A stretch of 64,000 nucleotides of DNA, from assembly GCF_900107835.1 (NCBI RefSeq), contig NZ_FNRG01000014.1, positions 1 to 64,000 of the forward strand. Direction: 5' to 3'. The position numbers and the translations under genes are program-made. How positions within the stretch are numbered: position 1 is the stretch's first letter; every line of letters starts with the position of its first letter. Source of the DNA: Oribacterium sp. KHPX15 (GTDB taxonomy: Bacteria > Bacillota > Clostridia > Lachnospirales > Lachnospiraceae). The notes beneath the pieces were generated by a model. It had not been told where the DNA came from, did not search any database, and saw only the letters and a list, made by a program, of their open reading frames with translations. This document shows, in pieces, positions 34,329-42,509 of the stretch.

Positions 34329-34739
34329 ATGGTTCTTATAATAGGCGGTATGTGTCAGGGAAAGCATGACTTTTGTAAAAGCGAATTTCCGGATGCTGAA
34401 GTGATAGAGCATTATGAAGAAAGGATTCGTGAGGAACTTGGGGAAGGAAAGGGTCCGGTTTCGGAGGCGGAGAAGTGGCTTGATGAAATATCAGCCACTA
34501 TGGAAATTGATGGTACTGATACAGCCGTTCATTTATCCATGGATTCTGAGAACCGGTTTAAGGAACAAAATCCACGGGAACTTGTCATCATCATGAACGA
34601 AGTAGGATCCGGGGTTGTACCCATGGACAAGGATGAACGGGAATGGCGTGAGGCAGCTGGACGAGTCAGTTGCTTGTTTGCTAAGAGAGCCGACAGAGTT
34701 TACAGGTTACTTGCAGGGATTCCTCAGAGATTGAAATAA
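34329..34739 (+). CDS. Degenerate CobU-like protein
   Basis: This 136-residue protein resembles CobU at both ends but lacks the centre. The N-terminal loop is GGMCQGKH, missing the Ser/Thr after the Walker lysine. The ATM..HR segment with the guanylylated histidine is absent. The C terminus keeps the family stretch (VIIMNEVGSGVVPMD, followed by RVSCLFAKRADRVYRLLAGIP). A full-length cobU is present at 30294, so this is likely a diverged paralogue with lost kinase chemistry, possibly a structural or regulatory partner. GGAGG before the ATG at 34329 sets the start; the upstream in-frame ATG at 34266 has no such site. It lies between cobS and cbiB. Confidence 0.75.
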   Translation: MVLIIGGMCQGKHDFCKSEFPDAEVIEHYEERIREELGEGKGPVSEAEKWLDEISATMEIDGTDTAVHLSMDSENRFKEQNPRELVIIMNEVGSGVVPMDKDEREWREAAGRVSCLFAKRADRVYRLLAGIPQRLK

Positions 34740-34799
34740 CCTTATCAAAACACATCAGGATGACTTGAAATATAAAACATTATTTAGACGGGAAATAAA

Positions 34800-35795
34800 A
34801 TGTACGAACGTATAATAATTCTTATCATGGCACTGATACTTGACCTTGTTTTCGGAGATCCCCATAACTGGTTTCATCCGGTTATGGCTATGGGACGAGC
34901 CATCGAGTGTCTGGAAATAATTCTGAGAAAAATGTTTAAGCTTTCCGAAGAAGCGGAAGAGGATAAAGAAAAAAAGCGCATTGCCGGCGGGATACTTGTA
35001 GTGATAATGTTGGTGGTATTTACAGCGATACCCCTTATCATAATCCACATAAGCCGCATGTTCGGGGAAAACATTTCCTGTGCCATAAGTGCGTTTCTCG
35101 CGTACCAGATGCTGGCCATGAAGCAGCTAAAGATAGAATCAATGAAGGTGTTCAAGGCGCTTCAAAGAAAAGATCTAAAGGGTGCCAGGGAAGCAGTTTC
35201 CATGATCGTCGGAAGAGATACAAAACAGCTTAACGAATCCGGAATCACAAAAGCGGCAGTAGAAACCGTGGCTGAAAATGCCTCCGACGGAGTTGTGGCA
35301 CCGCTCCTTTTCATGATGGTTTTCGGAGTTGCCGGCGGCTGGTTCTATAAGACAGTGAATACCATGGACTCCATGATCGGCTACAAAAACGAAAAATATC
35401 GATATTTCGGAACCGCCGCTGCAAAACTTGATGATGTGATGAATTTCATTCCTGCGAGAGTGACCGCACTTTTCATGGTCATAGCCTCAGCTTTTCTTAA
35501 CCTCAACTGGAAAAATGCCTTTAAAATCTGGATGCGTGATGCAAAAAAATCAACAAGCCCGAACTCCGGACAGACTGAAGCCGTCATGGCAGGAGCCCTG
35601 GGTGTAACTCTCCTTGGTGATGCCCGGTACTTCGGAAAGCTCGTGAAAAAGCCGGAAATCGGAGATAAGCTCAGAGATATAAAACCGGAGGATATCGAAA
35701 CTGCCAACAGGGTGATGTATCTTTCAGTATTCATGATTTATGTTATAGGGATTTTGATTATTAAAGAGGTAATGGTGAGATTTGGACTGATATGA
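34800..35795 (+). CDS. cbiB: Adenosylcobinamide-phosphate synthase
   Basis: This 331-residue membrane protein attaches aminopropanol phosphate to adenosylcobyric acid. The N-terminal ALILDLVFGDPHNWFHPV, the central ETVAENASDGVVAPL and the STSPNSGQTEAVMAGALGV segment are diagnostic. Several membrane helices are spaced as in the family. GGGAAA precedes the ATG. It follows the cobU paralogue by 60 bp and precedes a 360-bp spacer that contains a palindrome and a small open reading frame. Confidence 0.93.
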   Translation: MYERIIILIMALILDLVFGDPHNWFHPVMAMGRAIECLEIILRKMFKLSEEAEEDKEKKRIAGGILVVIMLVVFTAIPLIIIHISRMFGENISCAISAFLAYQMLAMKQLKIESMKVFKALQRKDLKGAREAVSMIVGRDTKQLNESGITKAAVETVAENASDGVVAPLLFMMVFGVAGGWFYKTVNTMDSMIGYKNEKYRYFGTAAAKLDDVMNFIPARVTALFMVIASAFLNLNWKNAFKIWMRDAKKSTSPNSGQTEAVMAGALGVTLLGDARYFGKLVKKPEIGDKLRDIKPEDIETANRVMYLSVFMIYVIGILIIKEVMVRFGLI

Positions 35796-35906
35796 TTTTC
35801 TTTTAGGTAAAATGAAAGTAAAATAATCGGATTAAAAGTAATATGTGTAATGCTTGTGCATACTATATCAATGGTATACATTAAAGGAAATACTTCATAA
35901 TTCCGA

Positions 35907-35938
35907 TTCTAACCGATTGGAATTCCAATCGGTTAGAA
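35907..35938. repeat. Perfect 32-bp palindrome
   Basis: Each arm is 16 bp (TTCTAACCGATTGGAA and its reverse complement) with no loop. No T-run follows. A loop-less palindrome fits a dimeric protein's binding site better than a terminator, but a cbiB transcript end is possible. It lies 54 bp upstream of a small open reading frame. Confidence 0.8.
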
Positions 35939-35992
35939 CCAAACGTGGAAGACTTATATTAATTCCAAAGCTTTTGAAGGATGGTGATTCAA

Positions 35993-36151
35993 ATGCTGAT
36001 TAAAGAATTGAGAAAAATCACTGGATTGTCTCTTGATTACTGGCACCTTGATACGGGATATATGTTAAGCTTTAATTTCAATAAAAATAAAGAACAAGGT
36101 GTGAAGCTCGTTGAGATAGGCAACAAGGTGCTGTTTGAAGGGACGGTATAA
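35993..36151 (+). CDS. Small protein of 52 residues, unknown
   Basis: This reading frame begins MLIKELRKITGLSLDYWH and ends 2 bases before the next start codon, so it could be co-translated with the aldolase gene. GAAGGATGGTGA 9 bases upstream is a plausible ribosome site. The N-terminal 15 residues resemble the start of an HTH or a domain remnant, but nothing is firmly recognised. The adjacent 32-bp palindrome would be a natural autoregulatory site if it binds DNA; that is speculation. Confidence 0.4.
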   Translation: MLIKELRKITGLSLDYWHLDTGYMLSFNFNKNKEQGVKLVEIGNKVLFEGTV

Positions 36152-36153
36152 CA

Positions 36154-37194
36154 ATGCAAACACAACAAAAACTTTCGTTTACATCAGATTATATGGAGGG
36201 AGCGCATCCTGAGATATTGGAAAGACTGACAGAGACTAATCTTTTGAAAACCACAGGATATGGTTTGGACGAGATTTCGGAAGCTGCAAGAGATAAAATA
36301 AGAGAGGCCTGCGAGGCTCCGGAGGCGGATGTATATTTTCTTGTTGGGGGAACTCAGGCTAATGCTACAATGATTGATGCAATGCTTCGTCCATATCAGG
36401 GTGTAATGGCGGCAAAAACCGGTCATATAAGCGGACATGAAGCAGGCGCTATAGAGGCAGGAGGCCATAAGGTACTGGAGCTTCCTCATCATAACGGAAA
36501 GCTTGCAGCGGAAGATATAAAAGAATGCATCAAACGATATCAGGAAGATGATAACAGAGACCATACCGTTATGCCGGGAATGGTTTATATTTCACACCCA
36601 ACGGAGTATGGGACATTATATTCACTCAGCGAACTTAAGGATATCAGCGAGATATGCAGGGCTTATGATATTCCGCTTTATCTGGATGGCGCAAGACTTG
36701 CTTATGCTTTGGCGTGTCCTGAGAACGATGTGACTCTTCCTGATCTGGCAAAGCTCTGTGACGCTTTTTATATTGGTGGCACGAAGTGCGGAGCCTTGTT
36801 TGGGGAGGCAGTAGTCATCCCTCAGCATGATCGTATACCGCATCTTTTTACAATCATAAAGCAGCACGGTGCACTTCTTGCCAAGGGACGTATTGCGGCG
36901 ATACAGTTTGAAACACTGTTCACTTCTGATCTTTACAACAGGATCGGGGTAACAGCGATTAAGGCTGCTGACAGGATAAGGAAGGCCCTTAGGGAAAAGG
37001 GTTATGTTTCTCCGATTTCTTCCCCCACAAATCAGATTTTTGTTACTTTGGAAGACAAAAAAGCTTCAGAGTTAAAAGAAAAAGCTCAGCTCGGTTTCTG
37101 GGAAAAGCCGGATGATAAGCACACGGTTTTACGTATTGTTACCAGCTGGGCTACAGAGGATGAAGATGTAGACAGACTTATCGATATTCTTTGA
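36154..37194 (+). CDS. Threonine-aldolase-like PLP enzyme (beta-eliminating lyase family)
   Basis: This 346-residue fold-type I PLP enzyme is closest in style to low-specificity L-threonine aldolase, which splits threonine to glycine and acetaldehyde. Family features are SDYMEGAHPEI, VGGTQANATMIDA, HISGHEAGAIE, YLDGARLAYAL and the PLP lysine in YIGGTKCGALFGEA (about residue 210). It lies between cbiB and cobD, genes of the aminopropanol arm that starts from L-threonine phosphate. It therefore might affect threonine supply, though a general amino-acid role is equally possible. The length is typical. Confidence 0.85.
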   Translation: MQTQQKLSFTSDYMEGAHPEILERLTETNLLKTTGYGLDEISEAARDKIREACEAPEADVYFLVGGTQANATMIDAMLRPYQGVMAAKTGHISGHEAGAIEAGGHKVLELPHHNGKLAAEDIKECIKRYQEDDNRDHTVMPGMVYISHPTEYGTLYSLSELKDISEICRAYDIPLYLDGARLAYALACPENDVTLPDLAKLCDAFYIGGTKCGALFGEAVVIPQHDRIPHLFTIIKQHGALLAKGRIAAIQFETLFTSDLYNRIGVTAIKAADRIRKALREKGYVSPISSPTNQIFVTLEDKKASELKEKAQLGFWEKPDDKHTVLRIVTSWATEDEDVDRLIDIL

Positions 37195-37325
37195 TGGAGT
37201 ATTGTCAGGCATATCTTATTAATGAAAATGGTGTTAGTCGTCAAATGTGGTGGGCTTGTAACACCATGAAAATATACAGAAAGATGGGTTTATCCATCGG
37301 AAGATTCGATTTCAAGTTTGTATAA
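37194..37325 (+). CDS. Possible small reading frame of 43 residues
   Basis: The ATG at 37194 overlaps the aldolase stop (TGATG), so translation could be coupled. The C-terminal half (NTMKIYRKMGLSIGRFDF) resembles the last helix and strand of a GNAT acetyltransferase, and it may be a remnant of one. No separate ribosome site is evident. Confidence 0.3.
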   Translation: MEYCQAYLINENGVSRQMWWACNTMKIYRKMGLSIGRFDFKFV

Positions 37326-37349
37326 TAAACTACATTTGGGAGATTTAAA

Positions 37350-38522
37350 TTGAATTACAATCATGGAGGAGACATATACGGAAATAAGGTTACGCTGGAT
37401 TTCTCTGTGAATATAAACCCTCTTGGGATGCCGGAATGCGCAAAGGAAGCTGCCGTAATAGGTGTAGAACTAAGCACCGGCTATCCTGATTGGGAGCAGA
37501 GGGAGCTTAGACATGCGTTATCGAAATATCTCGATGTACCCGGAGAAGATATACTTTTTGGCAACGGAGCTTCGGATCTGATCTATCGACTTATGATGGT
37601 GCTGAAGCCAAAAGAGGTTCTGGTTCCGGACCCATCATTTTCTGAATACAGATCAGCGGCGGAAAAAGCCGGTGCAAAGGTTCTGGACTTTATTCTAAAG
37701 GAAGAGGATTCCTTTCGCTTTACGGATGATGCAGTGGCTGCCTTTATTGACAGAATAGAGCACCTGGCAGCAGGGTCTGCCGTTTTTTTATGTAATCCGA
37801 ATAATCCCGATGGAAGCATGATTCCAAAGCGGATGCTCCTTCGCATTTATGAAGTCTGCGAGAAGAAATCTATATGGCTCATAGTGGATGAATGTTTTCT
37901 GCCATTCAGTTCCCGTGAAGAAGAGTATTCGTTGATTCCTAACATCAGGAAAAGAGCAAATGAATTAACAGACAGCAGTTTTGATGATCATGAGAACGAG
38001 AATAGGGATGATGATCATCTCATCGTCCTCCGGGCATTTACGAAGATATATGGTATGCCGGGGCTAAGACTTGGATATCTGGTCACTGAGAATCCGGATC
38101 TGATCAGAAAAATAAGAGAAGCTATGTCACCATGGGAGATTAATACACCGGCGCAGATGGCGGGTGTGGCAGCTCTTTCGGATGGCGATTATCTCAAGGA
38201 AACGAGACGAATGATAAAAGAAGAACGGAAATATCTGATAGATGAAATCCTGAGAAACGGACTTGCTGAAAGGATATATAATCCCGATTCAGAAGCTAAC
38301 TTCATTCTTTTCAAAGTTTCGTGCAATTCAAAAGACCTTAAGTACAAACTGAAGGAAAAAGGGATACTGATAAGAGACTGCAGCGATTTTTCAGGGCTTG
38401 ATGGAAGATTCTTCAGGATCTGTGTCCGCAGGCATGAGGAAAATGCTGAGTTGATAGAGACATGGAAGAACATAAAAAATGTAGCTTGTAAAGGTTTTAA
38501 TAATATAAATAATATGCTTTAG
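37350..38522 (+). CDS. cobD: L-threonine-O-3-phosphate decarboxylase
   Basis: This 390-residue PLP enzyme makes (R)-1-amino-2-propanol O-phosphate, the linker used by CbiB. The N-terminal HGGDIYG, FSVNINPLG, LFGNGASDLIYR, FLCNPNNPDGS and the PLP lysine region LRAFTKIYGMPGLRLGY match CobD. Translation probably begins at TTG 37350, since GGGAG lies 9 bases upstream and the next ATG would be inside the conserved motif. A charged insertion (about 205-225) is unusual. It follows the aldolase gene closely. Confidence 0.9.
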   Translation: MNYNHGGDIYGNKVTLDFSVNINPLGMPECAKEAAVIGVELSTGYPDWEQRELRHALSKYLDVPGEDILFGNGASDLIYRLMMVLKPKEVLVPDPSFSEYRSAAEKAGAKVLDFILKEEDSFRFTDDAVAAFIDRIEHLAAGSAVFLCNPNNPDGSMIPKRMLLRIYEVCEKKSIWLIVDECFLPFSSREEEYSLIPNIRKRANELTDSSFDDHENENRDDDHLIVLRAFTKIYGMPGLRLGYLVTENPDLIRKIREAMSPWEINTPAQMAGVAALSDGDYLKETRRMIKEERKYLIDEILRNGLAERIYNPDSEANFILFKVSCNSKDLKYKLKEKGILIRDCSDFSGLDGRFFRICVRRHEENAELIETWKNIKNVACKGFNNINNML

Positions 38523-38612
38523 ATTCCTCAGAAATCAGGAATACATTGGCATTGCTTTGAATTTTTATCGACGTTTTACGGACAAAGAAATTAACGAAAA
38601 AAGGGAGGGAGT

Positions 38613-39464
38613 TTGTTTCATATGACAGGGATTAAAAAAATTATAACCGGTTTTCTTACATTGACAGTCTCCGGCCTGATGCTTACAGGCTGCAACACGG
38701 ACATGACAAAGGGGCTGAGGGAGCATTATACAAAAGAAGAAGCTTCGGATGAACTTAAGACCGGAGCGGAAAAGATGGAAGAATGGATAGGCAAAAACTG
38801 TCCCGATGGAAAGGCTGTATCTATGGAAAACAGTTTCTGTCAGCTTACCGGCGGTCCCATATTCCTGACCGGTTTTGTTGAAGGAGAGTTTTCAGACGGC
38901 AGGGAAACCTACGATTACCTCATGAATGTAGAGAATGGGGAACTGTATCTTGACCCGGGAGGGGAAAAGAGACAGGAGTTTTATGATGAATGCCGGGCTC
39001 TTGTGGAAGAGGGTCTCGGAGTAGATGAATTAATCATGGATAAGTCTGAATACAGCAATATGTCATTCGTGCTCTCAATGGGAATGGAAAACCGGATCAT
39101 GGTTGATGAGGCCCATAAGCCGGGAGCCGAAACAGACGATAAACTGAAAAAAGGTGCACTGGGATTCTGGCTTACTAATATAGAGACTCATGGGTATCTT
39201 CCGGCCTCTCTTGTACTTTCCGACGGAGAAGTACGTGATTTTGTCAGAGACAGAGATCGAAAAGATCTGATCGTTGTCGGGATGAATGTTTATGTACCGG
39301 AAGAGACAGATCTGTCGATTTATACAGTTGATAATATAGAAAGTATCGAAAAAGAATACGGTTTATATTTTGAAAGACTGATTTTAAATACAGATAAGGA
39401 GCAGTTGGATTTCAATCAAAACGGAGATGAAAGAAATGTTTCTATATCAAAGAATGAGAAATAA
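38613..39464 (+). CDS. Lipoprotein of unknown function, first of a tandem pair
   Basis: This 283-residue protein has a signal sequence and a lipobox LMLTGC (about cysteine 29), so it should be anchored outside the cell. The mature region is acidic and soluble; the stretch MEEWI..GPIFLTGFVEGEFSDGRETYDYL recurs in similar form in the next protein, so the two are paralogues. Start is either TTG 38613 (4 bases from GGAGGG) or ATG 38622 (13 bases away). The next gene begins inside this one by 38 bases. Confidence 0.75.
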   Translation: MFHMTGIKKIITGFLTLTVSGLMLTGCNTDMTKGLREHYTKEEASDELKTGAEKMEEWIGKNCPDGKAVSMENSFCQLTGGPIFLTGFVEGEFSDGRETYDYLMNVENGELYLDPGGEKRQEFYDECRALVEEGLGVDELIMDKSEYSNMSFVLSMGMENRIMVDEAHKPGAETDDKLKKGALGFWLTNIETHGYLPASLVLSDGEVRDFVRDRDRKDLIVVGMNVYVPEETDLSIYTVDNIESIEKEYGLYFERLILNTDKEQLDFNQNGDERNVSISKNEK

Positions 39465-40644
39465 AAGACGACTGTTTTTTGCAGGTCTCATAGTTGTGAT
39501 CTTCCTTGTGTCCTGCGGTTTTTCCAGCTGCCGCGGTCCTCAGTATGAGGAAGGTGACAAGACAAACCTGGAAGAAACAGGCAAAAAACAGATGCAGGAA
39601 TGGCTGGATCAGCATATGAAGGGATCTCAGGTTCTGTCTTCCGAAGGATATGTAATTATGATCCCCAGCGGTCCCCACTATCTTACAGACCTTGTTACGG
39701 GAACATTCTCCGATAAGGGTGAAACCCGGGACTATCTCGTAGATACAAGATCAGACGGGGTATATATCGCATATGACAACACCCTGTTTAACGAAGTGTG
39801 TCAGGATTACGTTTTTGAAATATTGAATCTTGAAGATTTTCGTGAAGACTGTAATGTAGACAGACTGAGCACCGGATTTCGTATCCCGGCAGGGGGCAAA
39901 AAAAATGTTTACAGAGAAACATTTGTAAACGAAGTCTGGCTTCCGGGAGAACTTGTCCTGAAGCTGGAGGAGGCCGCCAATGATGATGTTCTGAAAATCC
40001 TTGAGGAATTTGTACGAAATAAGGACAACAGACAGTTGATCGAGATAGGAGGTTCCATCAGAGTTCCTGATGAAGCTGTCCTTGAGAAATACAATCTGGA
40101 TTTTTGGGTGAAATCGCGGGAAGAAGACGGATTATTCTTTGAAAATTTTGACCTTTCGGATTCTTTTGAAGATATAGCTACTTACAGCGGTCGGGCAGTT
40201 TACCACAGATACGGTTTCCACAAGGTGGATGAACCGGATATTCGTATCCGTATGAAGGAAACCTATTGGGTTGAGAAGGAAGAAAAGGGAGAAATAAAGG
40301 TGATAGAAGGCAGGGACAGTGATTTTAATGACCTGTCATTCCAAAAAACAAATGACGGGTACCTCATTACTTTCCCTGACCGGGAACATACCTTTGATTT
40401 TTCAATATATGCAGACAAAGATTCTGAGTTCCTGAAACACGAATACCACAGCCATGAGGACCGTGAAGCATATAAGAGCCCGGGATCAGTGATCAGCGGT
40501 GACAGATATTTTGAAAATGATCTTTACTGGAAAGAAGCAGGAGAGGAAGGCTTCCTTTTAACAGGCAGTGATGGAATCAGAAAGCTGTTTTTCGGAGGAG
40601 AAGAGCTGATCCCAAGAAGTGATTTCCAGGGAAACACTGATTAA
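39427..40644 (+). CDS. Lipoprotein of unknown function, second of a tandem pair
   Basis: This 405-residue paralogue of the preceding protein has signal residues and a lipobox (VSCGFSSC), then MQEWLD and GPHYLTDLVTGTFSDKGETRDYL, aligning with the first copy. A C-terminal extension of about 120 residues is unique to it. The true start may be the ATG at 39436 or 39454. It overlaps the first gene, so co-expression is expected. Function unknown; a cell-surface role is inferred from the lipobox only. Confidence 0.72.
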   Translation: MKEMFLYQRMRNKRRLFFAGLIVVIFLVSCGFSSCRGPQYEEGDKTNLEETGKKQMQEWLDQHMKGSQVLSSEGYVIMIPSGPHYLTDLVTGTFSDKGETRDYLVDTRSDGVYIAYDNTLFNEVCQDYVFEILNLEDFREDCNVDRLSTGFRIPAGGKKNVYRETFVNEVWLPGELVLKLEEAANDDVLKILEEFVRNKDNRQLIEIGGSIRVPDEAVLEKYNLDFWVKSREEDGLFFENFDLSDSFEDIATYSGRAVYHRYGFHKVDEPDIRIRMKETYWVEKEEKGEIKVIEGRDSDFNDLSFQKTNDGYLITFPDREHTFDFSIYADKDSEFLKHEYHSHEDREAYKSPGSVISGDRYFENDLYWKEAGEEGFLLTGSDGIRKLFFGGEELIPRSDFQGNTD

Positions 40645-40738
40645 ATCAGCGCTTTACTAAGTGGATTTTCAGGAGCTTTACGAATTAATAAAAGGGACAA
40701 TAAAGGTTGAAAAACATGCGCTTACATAGGAGACTAAA

Positions 40739-41671
40739 ATGAATTTGGATTTTTTTATACCGAGGTCAGCTGATGCTGAAAGAATAGCCCCTTTTTATTA
40801 TATGAGACCCAATAAGGCATGTGACAGCGGTGTAATTGATACTTTTATATGGAGAGAAAGTTACGATATCCGGGTATCTATAGCAGATGATAAAGCGTTG
40901 CTGATTCTGATGAAAAGTAATGGAGAGTGCTTTTCGGCCATGCCTTTTTGTAAAGAGGAAGATCTTCAATACTATTTTTCTGTCATTGAAAAGTATTTTA
41001 ACGAGGTTTTGAAGAAGCCGTTAAAAATGTATCTTGCTGACGAAGAAGCTGTAGAGACATTGGCCTTAAAATATGATCCGCGTTACTATGTGAAAGAGGA
41101 AGCTGATCTTAAGGATTATCTCTATAAAGGAGATGATCTCAGAAATCTTTCGGGTAAAAAATATCATAAAAAGAAAAATCTTGTGAACAAGTTTTTAAAA
41201 GAATATGAGGGAAGATGGGAATACAGGACACTCCGCTGCAGTGACAGGGAAGATTTGCTTGATTTTCTTGATAAATGGTATGAAAAACGCACAGAAGATG
41301 AAAAAGAAACCGGAGATGCTCTGGAATATGAAGTTATAGGTATCCATGAGATGATGAAGGAATGCTTTTCTCTAAAAGAATTCAGAGCAGGCGGCATCTT
41401 TATAGACGGTCACCTTCAGGCCTTTTCACTGGGAGCTTTAAATCCGAGGGAAAATATGGCCTGCATAGCTATAGAGAAGGGTAATTCCGAAATACCCGGG
41501 ATTTATCAGGTCATAAACCAGCAGTTTCTGATACATGAGTTTCCGGATGCAGAGCTTATAAACCGGGAGGATGATATGGGGCTTCCGGGACTCAGAAAAG
41601 CAAAAGAAAGTTATAATCCTATCGGCTATGAAAGAAAATACATGGTACTGCAGAAGGACTTTAAAGGCTGA
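40739..41671 (+). CDS. DUF2156 protein (lysyl-phosphatidylglycerol synthase C-terminal-like)
   Basis: This 310-residue protein has a GNAT-like two-domain fold as in the soluble part of MprF. The pattern NLSGKKYHKKKNLVNKFLKEY, then an acidic pocket and REDDMGLPGLRKAKESYNP near the C terminus, is typical of DUF2156. No membrane helices are present, so it is a stand-alone cytoplasmic enzyme, perhaps an aminoacyl or acyl transferase. AGGAGA precedes the ATG. It lies between the lipoprotein pair and a GNAT gene. Confidence 0.85.
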   Translation: MNLDFFIPRSADAERIAPFYYMRPNKACDSGVIDTFIWRESYDIRVSIADDKALLILMKSNGECFSAMPFCKEEDLQYYFSVIEKYFNEVLKKPLKMYLADEEAVETLALKYDPRYYVKEEADLKDYLYKGDDLRNLSGKKYHKKKNLVNKFLKEYEGRWEYRTLRCSDREDLLDFLDKWYEKRTEDEKETGDALEYEVIGIHEMMKECFSLKEFRAGGIFIDGHLQAFSLGALNPRENMACIAIEKGNSEIPGIYQVINQQFLIHEFPDAELINREDDMGLPGLRKAKESYNPIGYERKYMVLQKDFKG

Positions 41672-41679
41672 TATGAAGT

Positions 41680-41740
41680 ATTAACACCATGAACTCACCG
41701 TACAGCAGTGAGAGGATGTGGGGAAGCTCCCTGTGTTAAT
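41680..41740 (+). ncRNA. Candidate structured leader with three-way junction
   Basis: ATTAACAC (41680-41687) pairs with GTGTTAAT (41733-41740). It encloses CTCAC/GTGAG (41694-41698 with 41708-41712) and GGGA/TCCC (41721-41731), giving a three-way junction. GCTGATTTTTA follows. It could be a terminator or attenuator for the GNAT gene 85 bp downstream; it matches no riboswitch class I know. Confidence 0.4.
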
Positions 41741-41825
41741 GCTGATTTTTATCAAAGTATCGGAGTGTTGACAGACCTCAAAGAGCAATGTGCAGAATTG
41801 ATATATCCGGAGGTGCCATAGGGAC

Positions 41826-42509
41826 ATGGGAAATATCTGTATGAACGGAATTTGTGTATTAACAGAAAAAGATCATAAATATGAAACAAAGGCTCTTTAT
41901 GAGGAAGTCTTTCCGGATGACAAGGGACCGTTTTCTGACTGGTACTATGAGGACAGGTGTAGTGATAACATCATAGTATGCAGGAAGGAGAATGGCGAAG
42001 CTGTTGCCATGTCGCATCTGAATCCATTCACTGTTGGCGGTAAAAACGGACAAACGGCTGAAATATATTACATATATGCTGTGGCTACAAAAAAAGAATA
42101 CCGCCACAAGGGGTATATGACGGATGTATTAACAAAGAGCTTTGAGATACTTCGGGATAAGGGAGTGCCCTTTTGTTTTCTCATTCCTGTTTCGGAATCT
42201 CTTTACCGGTCTTTTGGATTTTATACTGTTTCAAAATTTACATTTGAGCGTATACAGGATTTTTCCCGGGTCGTTGCAAACTATGATTTATATATCATGG
42301 AAGATGAGAATTATGTCAGAAGAGCCCGTAAAGAGGATGAGTTATGTGAAAACCGCGAGGATGGTCTCCCAAAGGATCCAAATATTATGGTGAAGATCAT
42401 TTCCGAAAAATCTTTTGTAAAATTCAGTGGTCTTTCGGAGGATGTTAATGAAACAGAAATGATTGACTGGCTCAGAAATCAAAGGATATATATAGCTGAA
42501 GCTGTGTGA
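41826..42509 (+). CDS. GNAT-family acetyltransferase
   Basis: This 227-residue enzyme transfers an acetyl group from acetyl-CoA to an unknown amine. The core (about 55-135) has IYYIYAVATKKEYRHKGYMTDVL (the Q/RxxGxG/A-like CoA loop) and FCFLIPVSESLYRSFGF, as in the Eis-like N-terminal GNAT group. GGAGGT lies 11 bases before the ATG. Its stop overlaps the start of the cobyric acid synthase gene (TGATG), so the two are translationally coupled despite no known connection. Confidence 0.85.
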   Translation: MGNICMNGICVLTEKDHKYETKALYEEVFPDDKGPFSDWYYEDRCSDNIIVCRKENGEAVAMSHLNPFTVGGKNGQTAEIYYIYAVATKKEYRHKGYMTDVLTKSFEILRDKGVPFCFLIPVSESLYRSFGFYTVSKFTFERIQDFSRVVANYDLYIMEDENYVRRARKEDELCENREDGLPKDPNIMVKIISEKSFVKFSGLSEDVNETEMIDWLRNQRIYIAEAV

